64,000 nt of DNA from Serinus canaria. Taxonomy: Eukaryota; Chordata; Aves; Passeriformes; Fringillidae. Both the position numbers and the translations under genes were made by a program. The notes beneath the pieces are model-generated. The model made no database searches, was not told where the DNA came from, and worked only from the letters and a program-made list of their open reading frames with translations. Numbering within the stretch: the stretch's first letter is position 1; each line of letters starts with the position of its first letter. The stretch lies in contig NC_066315.1 of NCBI RefSeq assembly GCF_022539315.1, positions 23,349,649 to 23,413,648 on the forward strand. The letters are read 5' to 3'. Of this stretch, positions 26,684-41,600 are shown one piece after another.

Positions 26684-29600
26684 TTATCTTTTATTTACTG
26701 AGCTTTAACACCTGTTGCTTTCCATTATTTTTCAATTATGCAGGTTTTTTGATTATCAGCTTCATTTTCTTTTGGCTTGTTTTCATTTTATACAGATAAA
26801 ACACACTGATTTTTTAAGTGGCTGAATTTTGCATTCTGACTATTTTAAATGTTATTTATTAATCATAAGCTTTCACTCAAAAGCAAGTGAAGAACAGGAT
26901 TTCTGTTCTCCCTTGGTAGCTGACTGAACATATAGGCTAACATTCTACTACAACATATTGAATCCACTAAAATACGGCTCTGACTGAGCTGGATCATTTC
27001 ACTGAGTCTTTAGTTCAAAATTCAGTTATAGTGAAAGTCAGTGAATAATGATGAAACTTTGAATTGGATTTAGGAAACTGGATTTAAGAAATATCATACT
27101 TCAAGAATTCAGAACAGTTCTGCTCTATACAGTGACCCCAGTAATAGAGTTATAGTTCTTGCCTTGAGAAAAATAATTAGGATTCAGTTTTAATTCATTT
27201 TGATGAATTAGTTATTCTCCTGTTACATGAAGCTTAATTTTCTTAATTTCATCCTCTGACTTGGTTTTATTTTCTAGAACATGAAATAATTACTCTGCTT
27301 GGTTATGAGAACATTATGAAATATTAATCGATTATTCTTAGGTTAATCCCTTTTCTAAGTCCCTTAGACATCTTCATCCCACTAAGTGCTTTTCTTTTAA
27401 TTGCTGTATCTGGATTCTGTGGGCCTTTATTCCATTATGTTATCAAGAATAGAAACTGTTACGCTGAGTTGATAGCAGTCACCAGGATCACTGTGCCATT
27501 ACAGTGGGCTTGAAAATATTTGATCTTTAAGGTCCCTTCCAACCCAACCCATTTTATGATTTTATGACTCATTCAGATTTTATTTAGTGTTTCTGAGCTT
27601 CCTCTAGTCTGTGGATTTTTAAAATTGAGTTCTTGGTTGGCAAACCAGCCTTTCTAATTTATATTTATTTTTGTACATATTATACTTATTACAGAGTCAT
27701 CTTGTTATTGTACTTAACTAACTAAGCATAGTGAAGCATTAAGTCATAAAGGAAAAAACATGGCTGTTTGAGTAATGAATTTTGTCATCTTTCATCTTTT
27801 CTGCATGTTTTTTTCATATTTGAAAAGACTTTAATAGAGATATTTCAGATACCATAACTGATTTTATTTTATTTTATTTTATTTTATTTTATTTTATTTT
27901 ATTTTATTTTATTTTATTTTATTTATGTTTTCTGGATTATTATTGACATGTCTTCTTCTGCCTTCTACATTTCCACTGCAGAAGCACTGTTCACTTCAGA
28001 TCTCCAGACATTCACTTTTAAAAAAAATAAATTTTGTTTCTTAGTCTTACTACTTAAAATCTTGTCTGCCTTTATTTTGTCTTCATAAAGATAAATTTTT
28101 TTGTCATTCTTCTACACTAAAATGAAATTTGCTTCCACTGCAGTTTAACATGAAGGTTTTTAAACTAATTTTTATTCCTTTTGCTGAGACTTTTTTGTTT
28201 ATTGAATTTAGAGTTCATCAACACCAGTGTTTCCATTTTTTGTTTCTACTCATTTATTAGAAGCCTAATATGTCTTCTGTTTTCTGCATCATAAAGTTAT
28301 CACCTTTGTATTTGATCAGTTGCACAATTTTATAATTTTCTTGGAATTTTGATCCTCTTACACAGTGTCTCATTTCAAGTGTCTTTAGAAGTACTCTAGG
28401 AAAGTCTTATTCTTACTCTCTTCATATTTTGATGAGTCTCTGATTTTTGTTTGGATAGTCATATGCATTATCAAATAAATACTCTGAAACTTTGTCTCTT
28501 TTTATTTTGATTTAAACTGTGCACAAAGAACTTATTGTGCTCTGGGTCTTTGTGTACTATTTGACCTGTGTGTTTGTGTGCACATCTGCATACACGTGTG
28601 CATGCACACATAAACACACAAACACATATTTAGGATTGTGACAGAAAATGTCACAGTCAACTGATAGGTGTTTTCTATGGTCTCAGATTAAAAAGTGTGT
28701 TATACTGGCATTTTTCAACACAATTAGTTAAAAGGTCTATTTGTATTTAAAATACATATTCATCTAAATGGGGTGTGTCATATGTAAGCAAGTATTCATT
28801 TAAAATTTAGTGTTCCCTAGCTCTGTGAATGTTACAAATGCTTTCACTTCATCTGATGATTTAATACCTATTCTTTTTAATACCTATTTTTCAGTTCTTT
28901 AAGGTCATGGGCTACTTTCTCAGTCCAATTTGAAGATGTCTCAATTCTCATTAAAGCTTTAGAAGAGACATCACATTAAGAAATTCATTGAGAACTTTCT
29001 TTTATGAGATCTTTCAAAGTTTGATTAAACTGTTTCTGTGAAGTCCAGGACAAACATGATCTGGGTGGTTTTGTTTGGCTTTTTCCCCCAGGTTATTGAA
29101 GAGCAAAATGAGCATATACGGGAGCTTGAAGCCCAGGTAGAATGTCTGAAAAGTGATCAAGAACGTGTGAAGAAGAAAAACGATGAGGAAGTAGAGCAGT
29201 TGAATGATGTAATTGATAAGCTTCAGCAGGAGCTGGCAATTATTGAACAAAATCTACCAACAGATGTTGCTGGTTTTCAAGAAGATGCTGACAGTCCAAA
29301 ACACATACTTGAAGCGGTTCTGGCAGAAAAGGAAGCTTTGGAGAAGCAAGTAGAAAACATAAATGCAGAGGCATCTCAAACAAAGAATGAGCTTGAGGAA
29401 ACAAAATTAAAAATGAGCCAGTTAAAGCAAGAAATAAGTATATTAAAAAAAGAGCATGCAGGAATGACAGAGAAATATAGGCATGCACTGGTCCAAGGCA
29501 GTAAGTCAAAACCAGAAGACAGGGGCAGTGGAAAAACTGAACAAATGGAGGGAGACTTTTGTCAGGAGATAGACTTGCCAGGTCAGTCCCAGCTTTGGAC

Positions 29601-32600
29601 TTCAGATGAGAATGCAAAAGTCACCATAAGCAAGATGGAGATACAACTGCAGCAACTTCAGGCATGCATTAAGCAAAAAGATTCAGAACTGCGCCAGTGC
29701 TACAATGAAATAACAGACATGAAAGAGCAATGCAAGGTTGAAAAAGAAACACTTAAAAAGAGGATATTAGAACTGGAAAAGACACTAATGGAGAAAGTTG
29801 CTGCTGCTCTTGTGAGTCAGGTTCAGCTAAACGCAGTTCAGGAGCAGAGAAGATTCATGCAGGAAGTGCAGGAAGCTTCAAAGTATGTGGATGAAGCAGG
29901 CAAAAATGCCCAGACAGAGGGTTCGAGTGATAGAACTGAAAATGAGACACAATCAAAATTATCACTCTTAACACAGAGGCTTAGTGAGATGGAAGACCAA
30001 CTGGCAATGGTAAATCATAGCTTGGAGCTAGAAAAAGAAAATGTAAAAGTTGCACAAAGGGAAGCTACAGTGAAAGAAGAGAGGTTCTTAGAGCTTCAGC
30101 AATTGCTAGAAGAGGTTAAAGAAAAACATAAAGAAGAGATTCAGAAATATATTAAGCAAGAAGAAATGCAGAGGTATCAGGTAAATAGACACCATTTTCT
30201 TTTGTCTTCCCTAAAACCTGTTATTTTATGTAAGTATAATGAATGAAATGGTTCTTAATGAGAATAACTATAGGCATATTCTGCTATGTGTAGCACATTC
30301 ATTTCTATATTATTCTTACAGTTACAAAGAGAAGGATGTTATTTTAGGGAAACCCCACTATCAATTTTAAATTATGTATTGAAAACACCTTACCTTTTCC
30401 TGATTGTACAGTGGTTTTGAATTTTGGACATAAAATTTCTTATTCTTAATTTGACTTGACATAGAATGGAATGTAGTGCGCTTTTACATGGTGTGGAGAT
30501 AGAGACATAAAAATTAAAATTATAAAAACTGTCTAAGACACACACGGGATTCAGAAGGATAAGAGAAATTATACTGATTTTCTATACAGGTGTTTTTGTG
30601 TTGAAGGTTGTTTATTTATATATGTTTTGATCTTGATTTGTTTTCTTGTTTTCCCATCGTAATTCCAAAGATATTTCCCTTCAGTGGCTTTTCCAATATT
30701 GTTTTGTCCAGATTTCCATGCAGCAGTGCTTTATTGCCTCTCAATGTAGAACCATCAGTCAATATTGACTATGTTTGATAGTCCAAAAATGGGCTTGATG
30801 TCTCTGAATGTGAGAGTTTCGGAAATCATGGGACCCAGTACTGGACAAGAAAAGATTCTAAGATCTTTCATCCAAATACAAATTTAATGAATGTCATAAA
30901 TGTCTTACAAGTTAAATAATATTATAATTTCCTACTCTCTGTTGACCTTCCTCCCTGTGCTGTGTGGTGTATCCAATTTATGCTTGAGTTCAGGGAACTG
31001 TAAGATAGTCCTTCATCCCATGGTCTTAGTCTTATTTTTTTCAAGCTGTGTTAACCCAAATTACATACATTTGTTTTCCCCTTTGGTCTTTTCACTTTGT
31101 AAGTTGGTGTGAAAGTGATCAGCACTATTAAAACTTGAATCTTAACCATTTTCCATGTTTTGTGTTGCCATACAGGTAGAAGCACAACTCATGGAAAGTC
31201 AAAAAGAAAAAGTGCTTATTACTGAACTTGAACAAGTGAAAGAAGAGGCAGCTGCTGCTAAGGAAGAACTGAACAGTTGCAGAGAAAAGGCAGAAAAACT
31301 TCAGCAAGAACTAACAGTAAGGACCAGAGTGTTCCATATTGTATTTAAATCAAATAGTTGTACAGGACTTACTGTTCAGATATGCATGCTATAGTTTGGG
31401 ATTTTTTAATCTTTTACTGAGAATGCCACCAAGAAAAGCAGCCAGTCAGTGCCTACTGTGAGTGGAACCAAGCTGAGACTGTAGATCAAATGTTCACTTG
31501 TTGCCAAAGTACTTAGTTTTCCTGCAGTGCAACAGTGAATCTAGAGCTGTATTTCTTAGGAGATAATATGTGCTACCATATGTCATAAAATATAACTAAA
31601 CTAAGCTGTAATTGGATTTTAGCTGTTTTAAGTATTTGGAAAATACTTAAAATAGCAGTTGAGATTCTCCATATTTACAGGTAAAAGAGGCAAGGCTGAT
31701 ACATCTTCAGGAAGACCTGTGCAAAGTCAAAGAGAACCTGGTTCAAGCAGAGGAGAAGCTTGCAAGTTACCTGAGAAAGAACAAAGAAATGGTGAAAACT
31801 GAAAGCAAGAAGGATGCAGAAATATCGTGTGATTTGTCAGCCAGTGAGTCTACTCTAACTGGAAACAGCTCCTCATCACAAACAGACAAGACTGTGGAGG
31901 TCTCACCAGTCCTTGTTAAAAATGCAGAAATCCAAATTGATTTGCAAAATGGATGCTCTTCAGAAGAGATTGCAGAGATTGTAAGAGAATTTACTGAAAA
32001 AATTGACCAAATGCAGGAACTCCATGCTGCTGAAATCATGGACATGGAGACAAGGCATATCTCTGAATCTGAAGCATTAAAGAGGGAGAAGTTTGTTGCA
32101 GTACAAGTATTGACTGAAGAATGCAATACTTTAAAGGAAGTCATACAAACTCTACAAGCCAAAGAAGTATGTATTTTATTTTATAATTGCTGAAATACTT
32201 CAGTTGAAGCTTTTGCTCTTGCTACAGAAATTCCCATTTAAAATCTGTAAAGTGTGAACCACCACATGCTCAGTAAAAAACTTTAAAGTGTTCTAATGTT
32301 TCTATGGCCCTGGGAGAGATTGTGAACCCCTTTCTCAGCATTGAAGTTTGCAAGTATGCTCAACTATCAGGTGTTTCCTTGTGCTCCTGCCTTTAACCTG
32401 CCCTGCTCTGGGAAATGTAGATCACCCTGTGAAATGCCATTTCTCTCATATTCAGTTTTATTGCTTTGATTGCAGGAGAACTGGTTCACATTATTTCCTG
32501 CTCCTTAAAGGTTTCTCTCTTACTGAGAGTGGGTGAGGGGTTAAAGACTTGACTGTTTTCTTTTCCAAATACAGAGAATCCCAGTTTCTGGATTAGCATG

Positions 32601-35600
32601 TTCTCCACCACACCAAGCTAGAGATGGAGGTTCTAGTGGTAAGACATTTGTTTGTACGGATTTCAAACAGCATTATAAATTAAATCTTCTCTTTTGATAT
32701 TAAGTTTACCATTAAAGAGTTTGTGTTGTTAGAAATCAAAACAGCTACTGCCCAGCTTGAAGCAGAAACCTGTTGCACCAGCAAAAGGTTCTGGGCATGC
32801 CATGTCTGTTAATTTGGTACAAAAGGAAAATGTCCGGAGCAGAGATGGGCTTTAGTTGAAGCATCAGATGCTAATTATTTTCCTTTCCATCGGAGTTTCT
32901 GTATCCTTCTTAGCTATTACATGATCTCTTCAGCATAGCTTCATCACCTCCTGATAGTATTTAAAGCTACAGTTCCCTAGCAGTGGGAGATGATGACAGG
33001 GATTGACTTCTCCAAGTGTAATAAAATTATTCGAGTGATCCTTGACATAGGCAATGCAAAGCATATTAAGAGGGGACGTTTGGCATGAGTGTTTATGCAA
33101 GTAGTTGTTTGTCTTGTAAAACAAAATAAAGATTTTTAAGTTTGGTTGTGGTTTCATTTTTTAGTTTTGTTTTGCTGTTACTTCTCTGAAACGGAAAAAT
33201 ACAAACTATAAAACAGGCAGTCTCCAGGCTTAGAGTGAACCCTTAGTGACATGCAACTACCTGTTAAAACAACAGATAAAAAATACTTTTTTGATGCCTG
33301 TTCTTCAAAGTGTCACAGTAATCCAGCTTTCATGTTTTTCTCTCCTTTTATTTTAGACTCCAGTTCAGACTGGAGTCAAGGAATGTATCTTGCTCAGACC
33401 CAGGGATCTGACACGATATCTGAAGGAATAGATGAAGGTGAAACTTCAACAGATTTACTTCCAAAAAAAATTAAGGTAAAATAGACTCAATCTGGTTTTT
33501 TTTTTAAGGAACAAGTGTGATACTACTGAAAGTTGAGATTAGCTTCTGCTTGATCATTGGTAACAGAGCCATTTAGATAAGTTTTAGTGTTGACTATTTT
33601 AATACATTTTCTCACAGTGATGTGCATTTTTGCATTTTAAAGTAGGCTAAATATGAGTTTTATATCTGTAGGCTTGTTCTCAGTTATGATTATGAGAAAT
33701 AAAAATAGTTATAATTTATTGCAAATGATGTCATGATCATATATTACACAATTTTATGGATTCCATTTTTATAACTATGTTATGAAAGCAGATTGTTTAT
33801 TATAAACAGTAAGGGTATCATGTTTTAATTACATTTTTCAAAAAGTATTTTGTGACAAAGCCCTAGCTTCGTAGTAATTTCAAAAAGTGAATGGCAAAGC
33901 TCACCTGGAAGCCTTCCCAGGACTGTTTTGAAAATGTCAGTTCACGTTAGTAGCTATTTGAAAAATAAAAAAATTGATTTGACAGATGTACACTGGAAAA
34001 TTTTATTTGAAACTGAGGGAAACTACAACTATTTAATAAGTTTCTGTGTGACACATGTAAAGGACTGGGTGACTCTTCTGTCCTTGATATGAGGAAGCAT
34101 AATTTCCTTATGCTGATCAAATTAGAAGTACCAGTTTTCCAATACATATTAAATAAGATTGCAATTATTATTGTTGTTATTGGTATATGTTGTTATTACT
34201 GATTTCTTTTTGCTTTTATTGTAGGGTTTGCTGAGAGCAGTCCATCATGAAGGCATACAGGTGCTGTCTCTCACTGAATTTCCATACAGTGAAAAAGATC
34301 TGTCACCTCATAAGCAAGAACCAGAATCTTGGCTAGAGGAAAGAAAAGCTTTTCTAAGCACCATCTCATCTCTGAAAGACCTAATCGCAAAAATGCAAGT
34401 TCATAGAGAAGCTGAGGTATAAAAAATATCATAGGATTCTATCTGAATAAAAAGTGATTTATTATAGCCTTCTAAGGCACATCCACTCTTCAGGTTTAAA
34501 TGCTTAAATATCCTATTACAAGGCGAAATATTTTTTTTAATGTGCCATAAAACTCCATATTGCACTTCATGGTATTACAGCTTATATTTATGTTATGTTA
34601 TGTTATGTTATGTTATGTTATGTTATGTTATGTTATGTTATGTTATGTTATGTTATGTATATATTATATTATATTATATTATATTATATTATATTATATT
34701 ATATTATATTATATTATATTATATTATATTATATTATATTATATTATATTATATTATATATATATTATATTATATTATATTATATTATATTATATTATTA
34801 TATTATGTTCTGTGCATTGATAACTTTTAGCCATATAGGTCCACCTTCTAAGAAGAATTCAATTTTGAAACATTCCAGTAGCAGTTTAAGTAGAATTTTT
34901 AATGCTGTTATTTATTGGCTCATTAATCAATAATCTGTTAAAACTTTTTCTTGTTAAATAACCCCAGTTAAACTCCTGGATATATGCAGGTAGTTTCTAC
35001 TACTTCAGCATTTTCTTTAGCATGCAAAGTGGGCAGATGAACTTCATGTCATTTAAAATTAAATCTTTTTCATATACAGTGTCTGCACAATACCACATAG
35101 CTTTGTGAGAGCCTAGGGAGAGACATGTAATATATGAAAAATTAAAGAATAGTGTGATATAGTAACCTCAGTAGTAACTACCCAGGGCTAAGTTTTCAGT
35201 TACAAAAGGCTAAATTGCCTCCATCAAAAACAAAGCTAAAAGTTTATTAGATTTGTGAATGCAGAAAAATGTGTAATGTGTACAGTAAACACATCCATCT
35301 GGATGGATGAAATTTACACAATTATTAAGAAAAGGTAAACATTCCACTGAAAACACACACTCTACATAGAAATTATGATGATGTAATCTTTCCATTTTCC
35401 TATTTAAATTGTTTTTATACCACTGCAGATCTATGCAAGTACTGAATCTCCTGAAGGTGTGTCAGACTGGCGAGGAGAACTTCTGCATGCCATTCAACAG
35501 CTTTTTGTGAGGGAACAAAATGTTCTCCTTGCTGCATTTCAAACTGAACTTGCAGAAATGGGCACAAGAGATGCAGTGATGTTGATGAATCAATTAGAAC

Positions 35601-38600
35601 ACAGACTACAAGAGCAGGTAATATAAACTGTACTGTAGTCAAAGTGTTTGTCTACATTAGATTTTCATTTTAATTTTATAAATCCATTATAAATATATGT
35701 ATTAATGGTAGTTTTGACAGTGTAAGGATAAAAACAAAGTCAGACTTGCAGAAAGAACTGTTGTCTTTTAAAAGAAAAATTATGTAGCATGGGAAAGAAA
35801 CTCTTGGGTGCACAGGGTGCAGAATATATACAGCCTGCAGAGATCAGTTTGCATTGAACACAGTTGTCCTGAGCTTGATGTCATTAAGTTAATTGGAATT
35901 ATGTTACACTATGTAAGAGAAAAGGTAGCATGTTTATACAAAAAAATTTGCAAGAAGCGAAAGTGATAAGGCTGCTGTGGGACAGAGGGAAGTCAGTTAT
36001 CTCCTCTGGAACATGGAAGGATTAGTGAGAAAATTGCAGTTTGCCAGAAAAGTGATAGCAATTTTCAGTCTGTAATTTTGATGCCTAGAAGAGAACTAAA
36101 AAATAACAAGTAGTTTTTCCAAATATTGTAATGCTGACTTCATTGAAAATTAATATATTTGAATATATGTGGACTATGAATATATAAATATATGTGATGT
36201 CAGCACCATAGTTGTTCTCATAAAATCTGGAGTTTTACTTTGAAATGTTTCTAATGTTAATAGGCTATCAACCAGAGAGTAGCAATGGACAGTCTTCAGA
36301 ATGCAGACAGAAGAAGTTTGCTGATGGAGATTCAAGTATTGCATGCTCAGATGAACAGTAAGAAAAGTAACCCCAAGAGAGAACAAGAGATTGATTCAAA
36401 AAGCCAAGGTGACTTCTGTGGTAATATATGTCTGTTTCCAAATGCTTTCAAGGCAGTGCTCATAATGTTGCAAGTGACAAAAGTGGTGACTTTCTTTGGT
36501 CTCTGATTTTGATATGCATGTTCTGAACATGCATACTTTTCATCTTCTTCAATCTTATTTAACTACTTTTGCAAAAGTTATTATACAATCTGTGTTCCTT
36601 TGACTTGTATCAAACTGAAAGTGATGACAAAGTTATGTTCAATTGCTATAAAAATGGAGCTTGAATTTTAAGGCTGTTTTCCATGTATATGCTTCACTGT
36701 TTAGGTTCAGCAGCTTTGAAATTATCTAAGTTGGATAGTCAGTCATAATGCAGAAACTAAGAAGCAATTAGAATGAAGAGCAAAAGGTTCAGAGAACAGG
36801 TATACTTAAAAATTAAGTAAAGCTCACTATCAGTGTATAGTTACAAATATTAGGACACGAGTATACATATGTAATATAGCTAACTTAAATAGTGTTAATC
36901 ATTATCCAAATGATGCATATTGATATAGTTGCACGCATCTTAGAGCCTTTAAGAAATAAAGTTGAAGTGATTTCTTCAAAGTACAAAAGGTATTCAAGTA
37001 TAAAAGTCATGGGTTTGCTTTTATTGGACTTCTGAAATAAAATATTATTTTAAAATATCACTCTTAATAATAGCCTTGTGGTCACGCTCTGGCTAGGAGA
37101 AGCTTTACTCAACCACAGTGTTTTTTCATGAAGTAATTTCCATATGAATGGTGCTCTCATTAGAAATGCTGGAGTATAACATGCAGCAGAAGCAGTTGCA
37201 GATTCTGGAGATGCAAGTGGAGCTCCGGAGTATGAAGGACCGAGCAGCAGAGCTTCAGGAGCAGCTGAATTCAGAGAGGATGATGGGCGCAGAGATGAAG
37301 AATGAACTTGCACAAGCCAAACTGGAGCTTGAAGCAACCCTTAAAGCACAGCACAAGCACTTCAAGGACCTAGAAACCATCAGGTGTGGCTTTCAGTGCC
37401 AAGCTGGCTGTGTTGGCTGTGAAGATTATCTTTCCTAATCTGAAACCACAATACTGATTTTCTTAAGGGGCTTGATCTCATGTAGTAGTGTTATTCCTTC
37501 TCCGTATTTCTGTAAAACCTACCTGACAAAAATAGACTTTTTACATTTGACAAAGAATATATTTCAATTCATAATTTGATTTAATACTCTATTCATTATC
37601 AAGTTAAAATTGATAATGAATAGAATATTTAAAATTTTAATATTTGTCGCATCAGGCTACTTTATACAAGCTAATAAATAGACCATATTTATTAAAGGTT
37701 TTTAATCTCTATGAACATGGAGAAAAAAATTGCAAAGCTAAGATGACTTTGCAAGTACTTCCATATGAAATGCTATTAAATGTTGTTTTAACATGGTTGA
37801 TAGCAGAAGCCACAGATTTGGCACTTAGGAAAGCTATTACTTTATGGCTGAACCAGAGGGATGCACCCATGAACAGTATCTTAATGTTCAGCTCAGAGAT
37901 AACAAATTAGGCTGGAGCTTAAATTGGAATTACTTTACAGATTACTTTATACCTTTTACAGACCATGAGGAGCAAGTTTCTTTTTCAAAACAGATGCAAA
38001 ATTATTTGCAAAAGAATGACAATTTAGGTCATAGATTTTTCCTTTTCCCCCCGATATATTTTTTCCCTTGAGAAACATGGCAGCAAAAGATGCACTTCCA
38101 TGGCATTCTTTAAGATTTTGGCCTGTGACTGGATAAGGTTGAACACTAACTGCCTCTGAGCCCCCACAAGTGGCAGCTGCAAAGGTAGCAGGATGGACAC
38201 ACTTGTTGTAGTTCTTGGGCTATGCAACTCTTCTGGGTTTGAGTTAGTCTTGTCTTTCTAAATAGGCTTTTCACTGTTACTCTACTAGACTAGCAATGTT
38301 TTCAGTGCACAGGATGGAATAAATACCAAGTAACTGACAGCATCATGATAGGATTAGAGTCACTGCCTAATGTAAAGTTTGCTCCATTTTTCTTTTAGGA
38401 CTGAAGTTAAAGAAAAAGCAGCTGAGCTAGATATTCTTAAGGATACAATGGCCAATGAACAGAAAAAATCAAGAGAGCTACAGTGGGCTTTGGAAAAAGA
38501 AAAAGCTAAAATGGAACGCAGTGAGGAAAGAGGAAGAGAAGAGCTTGAGGTATTCCATAATCCCAAGTGGCCTGGGACATCAAGGGGCATGAAAATATTC

Positions 38601-41600
38601 TTTTGGTTAACATTTCATCTCAGTTTGCATCTTTTGTCCAATGCATTCTTCATCGTTCCATCTTCAATTGTAGTATTATATCATCCAGTGCTGAAGAAAA
38701 ATATACAGAAGCTGTATGGCAAAGTATGAAAAAGGCCTGAAGCACATTGCATTTAAATCAATAGGAATTTTACTGTGCTTTTCAGGCCCAAGTTTTAAAG
38801 ATTCTATAATGGCTCTCAGTTATTCAAGGGGACAGGAACTGCTGATGGCTACACTCAGCCCCCACCATGGCCTAACTCATAAAATATAGTATTTGAGAAT
38901 ATGATTTAAGAAGACATATTGTTTGTCACCATTTAAAAAGTCTGCAGTTTCACCTCATGAAAATCAAACTAGGGAGTTTACTTTAGGAGAAAATGCTTCA
39001 TTAGTATCTTCCTTGGTACCTCTGCAGTATTTGATATAGTGAAGGGGAGAGCAGGTATCTTGGTACAAGACAAAGAAAAAAAGCAATAATTTCAACAGCA
39101 TCAGTTTATTTACATCTTGAAATCCAAAGCTGAAAAATCATTTTCACAGTTTTAGAAAGTAAAAGCAGGTGGCTGTCTTCAACTTCAGAACTACAGTTGT
39201 TTGTATTCACTATAAAGTATGTGTTAAAAAAATTCTTTTATGAAATGATCAGATTTTAGAATAAAGACATCTGTAATATATTTTAGTATCAGATGTAACT
39301 GCAGCATCCACATTATTGTCACATTACTTGGGAATGGCAAAACCTGTTAAAGCAGCGTGCATAGAGGTAGCATATTTGCAATTTGCAGAAGATAATGGAA
39401 AGTAATGCACAAATGGCTTTGATCAGTTCTTATGTTTTCTTTTGAAAGGACTTAAAGTTTTCTCTTGAAGATCAAAAACAAAAGAACGTGGAGTTAAGTA
39501 AACTTCTGGAGGAAGAGAAGCAGCTCTCAAGTGATCTGCAGCAGAGAATTGAATCCCAAGAAGCACTCAGTGCTGCCCAGCTGTCACGTGAGCGAGGCCG
39601 TAATTCTGAGTTGCAGGTGCTTCTTGAATCAGAGAAGGTTCGAGCTCTTGAAATAAGCAGTGCCCTAGAAAGGGAAAAAGAGCTATGTGCTCAGCTTCAA
39701 AGTGCTGAAGATAAGGGGCAAGCAGGAACACCTAATCCATCTGAGGAATTGCTTAAAGAGCTACAGAAGCAAATGGATGAAAAGCATGACCGTATAGTGG
39801 AGTTAGTAAGTGAGATGGAGAAGTATAAACTGGAATCTGTGCAAGTGAGACAGCAAATGGAAAAAGAAAGGCAGATTCAGAGGCAAGCACTACAAGCAGA
39901 ACAAGATGCTAACATAATAGTACAAAAGAAACTCCATGAACTGGAGTCCAAAGTAGAAGATCTTCAGTGGCAACTTGGAGAAAAGAAGCAAGAAGTTCAT
40001 AAATTAGGGAATGAAACAAAGAAGTTGCAGGAAATAATCCAAGATCTACAGAAAAAAGAGCAGGAGGATGAAGGAAGAAAGGAAGCCAAAAGGACACCAA
40101 GCCACAACCCAAATGAGGTACAGTAGGATTGAAAGTAATGTGTAATATTGAAATATACAATTTAGCTTTCATTCTATTGCTCCATTATGTGTCACTGTGC
40201 CTTGACTCAGTCTATGAAATAGCCTGCAGATTACAGAACATGGGCACCAGAGAATGGAAAAGAGAAAGCATTCCTGTTTGCTTCCTAAAACTATTCACAT
40301 GCTTCCTCCTGAGAGTGAAGTTAGAGAAGTGTATAAGGAGGAGCAGAGAAGTGTATAAGGAGGAGCACGAGCAGGAGAAATGCATCTGGGTCTATACACA
40401 CACTTTGTGTCTCTGTACAGGAGAAGAATGTTCCTTGCATCCAGTTGCAGGAATGAGCTATTCCCACTCAGGAATGCCCCAGGTCACTGCCCTTAATCTT
40501 TAGTTCATAAACTGCAAGGGGTCATAAGTGATCTTCCAACAGCTTCAGTAAAGAAATGAGTAAGCAATCAAACAAGCATATGTATGAATATGTATATGAT
40601 AGCAAACAAAATAGAAGGAAGAAATGAAGGTAAAAAATCAATTTAAGAATTATCCTAATTTTTAGATGAGTGAAAGTGCTGTCTATTGCCTCTAAGTTTT
40701 TCACTGTCATAAAAGGTTAGGAGAGTTTTAAATTACTTTTAGAACTTTTTTAGAAACTTGCCTGTAAGAGGTAGGTGTTGCTGGGTGTGTGATTTGTGGG
40801 TAATCACAGAGAGGACTGACAGGAGACTTGCTTGCCTCTTTGCTGACCACGTTTTTGCCCGTCCTGACATAATTTGTTTTACCAGTTATTTATAAGTAGA
40901 GCCAAGAAGGAAATTTTTCTTTTCATTTGCTTTGCCTACTGGTTTTTATCTTCTGAAGCATTGGAAACTGCCCACATCTAGAGGCAGGCTGTTGAGTGTA
41001 TTGGTAAATGTGACAGCAGCAGCCTTCCTGCCATGTTCATTTCGTGCACCTTGTTCTTCTGCACAGAGGGAACTGCCAGCACTGTGGTCAAGGCAGTTGA
41101 GGCTTCCCTTAGATCAGGTTATCAGCAGCTGTTGGGGTTTTTTGCCTTCCTCATCAGCAGATAGTCTGAACTGCTTTCCAGGACCTGCCTGGAATTTCAA
41201 AATAATTAATCTCCTGCTGTTTTGTGACATTTGAAGCACTCTGACTTCCTTCTTTGGTACTGTAGGGGAAGAAGCCAAAGGCAGAGTCAAGGACTCAGGT
41301 TTCTTTGTGAGGGATAGCAGTTCTTCCATGGCAGTGTTGGGAGGCTGTTTCCTAGGAACACCTCTTCAGTGCATTGTTTTGCTTGTGGTAGCATCAGTGG
41401 TGTGGTTGCCTGTGACTGGACTGACCTCCATGACCATGGTGGTCTCTTTCAGCCCCTGTTCTTCTGACTATAAGTTGGTTACAAAAACACATAGGCCCAG
41501 TTTCCCAGATTCCTTGCACAACTGGTAAAGGAGCTGCTGGTGGAAGAAACAGAAAGGCTTGGTGACATCCTGCTGAGTTTTTTGACTGCATGATTGCTAG

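Noticed and set aside
26441..26799. Two Lys/Glu-rich open frames of 86-96 codons
   Set aside because: Translation of the (GAAA)n microsatellite in different frames.
29240..29617. 125-codon minus-strand frame
   Set aside because: Shadow of the large AKAP9 coding exon on the other strand.
34540..34933. Three Tyr/Ile/Leu/Cys-rich open frames of 86-112 codons
   Set aside because: Translation of the (ATGTT)n(ATATT)n array.
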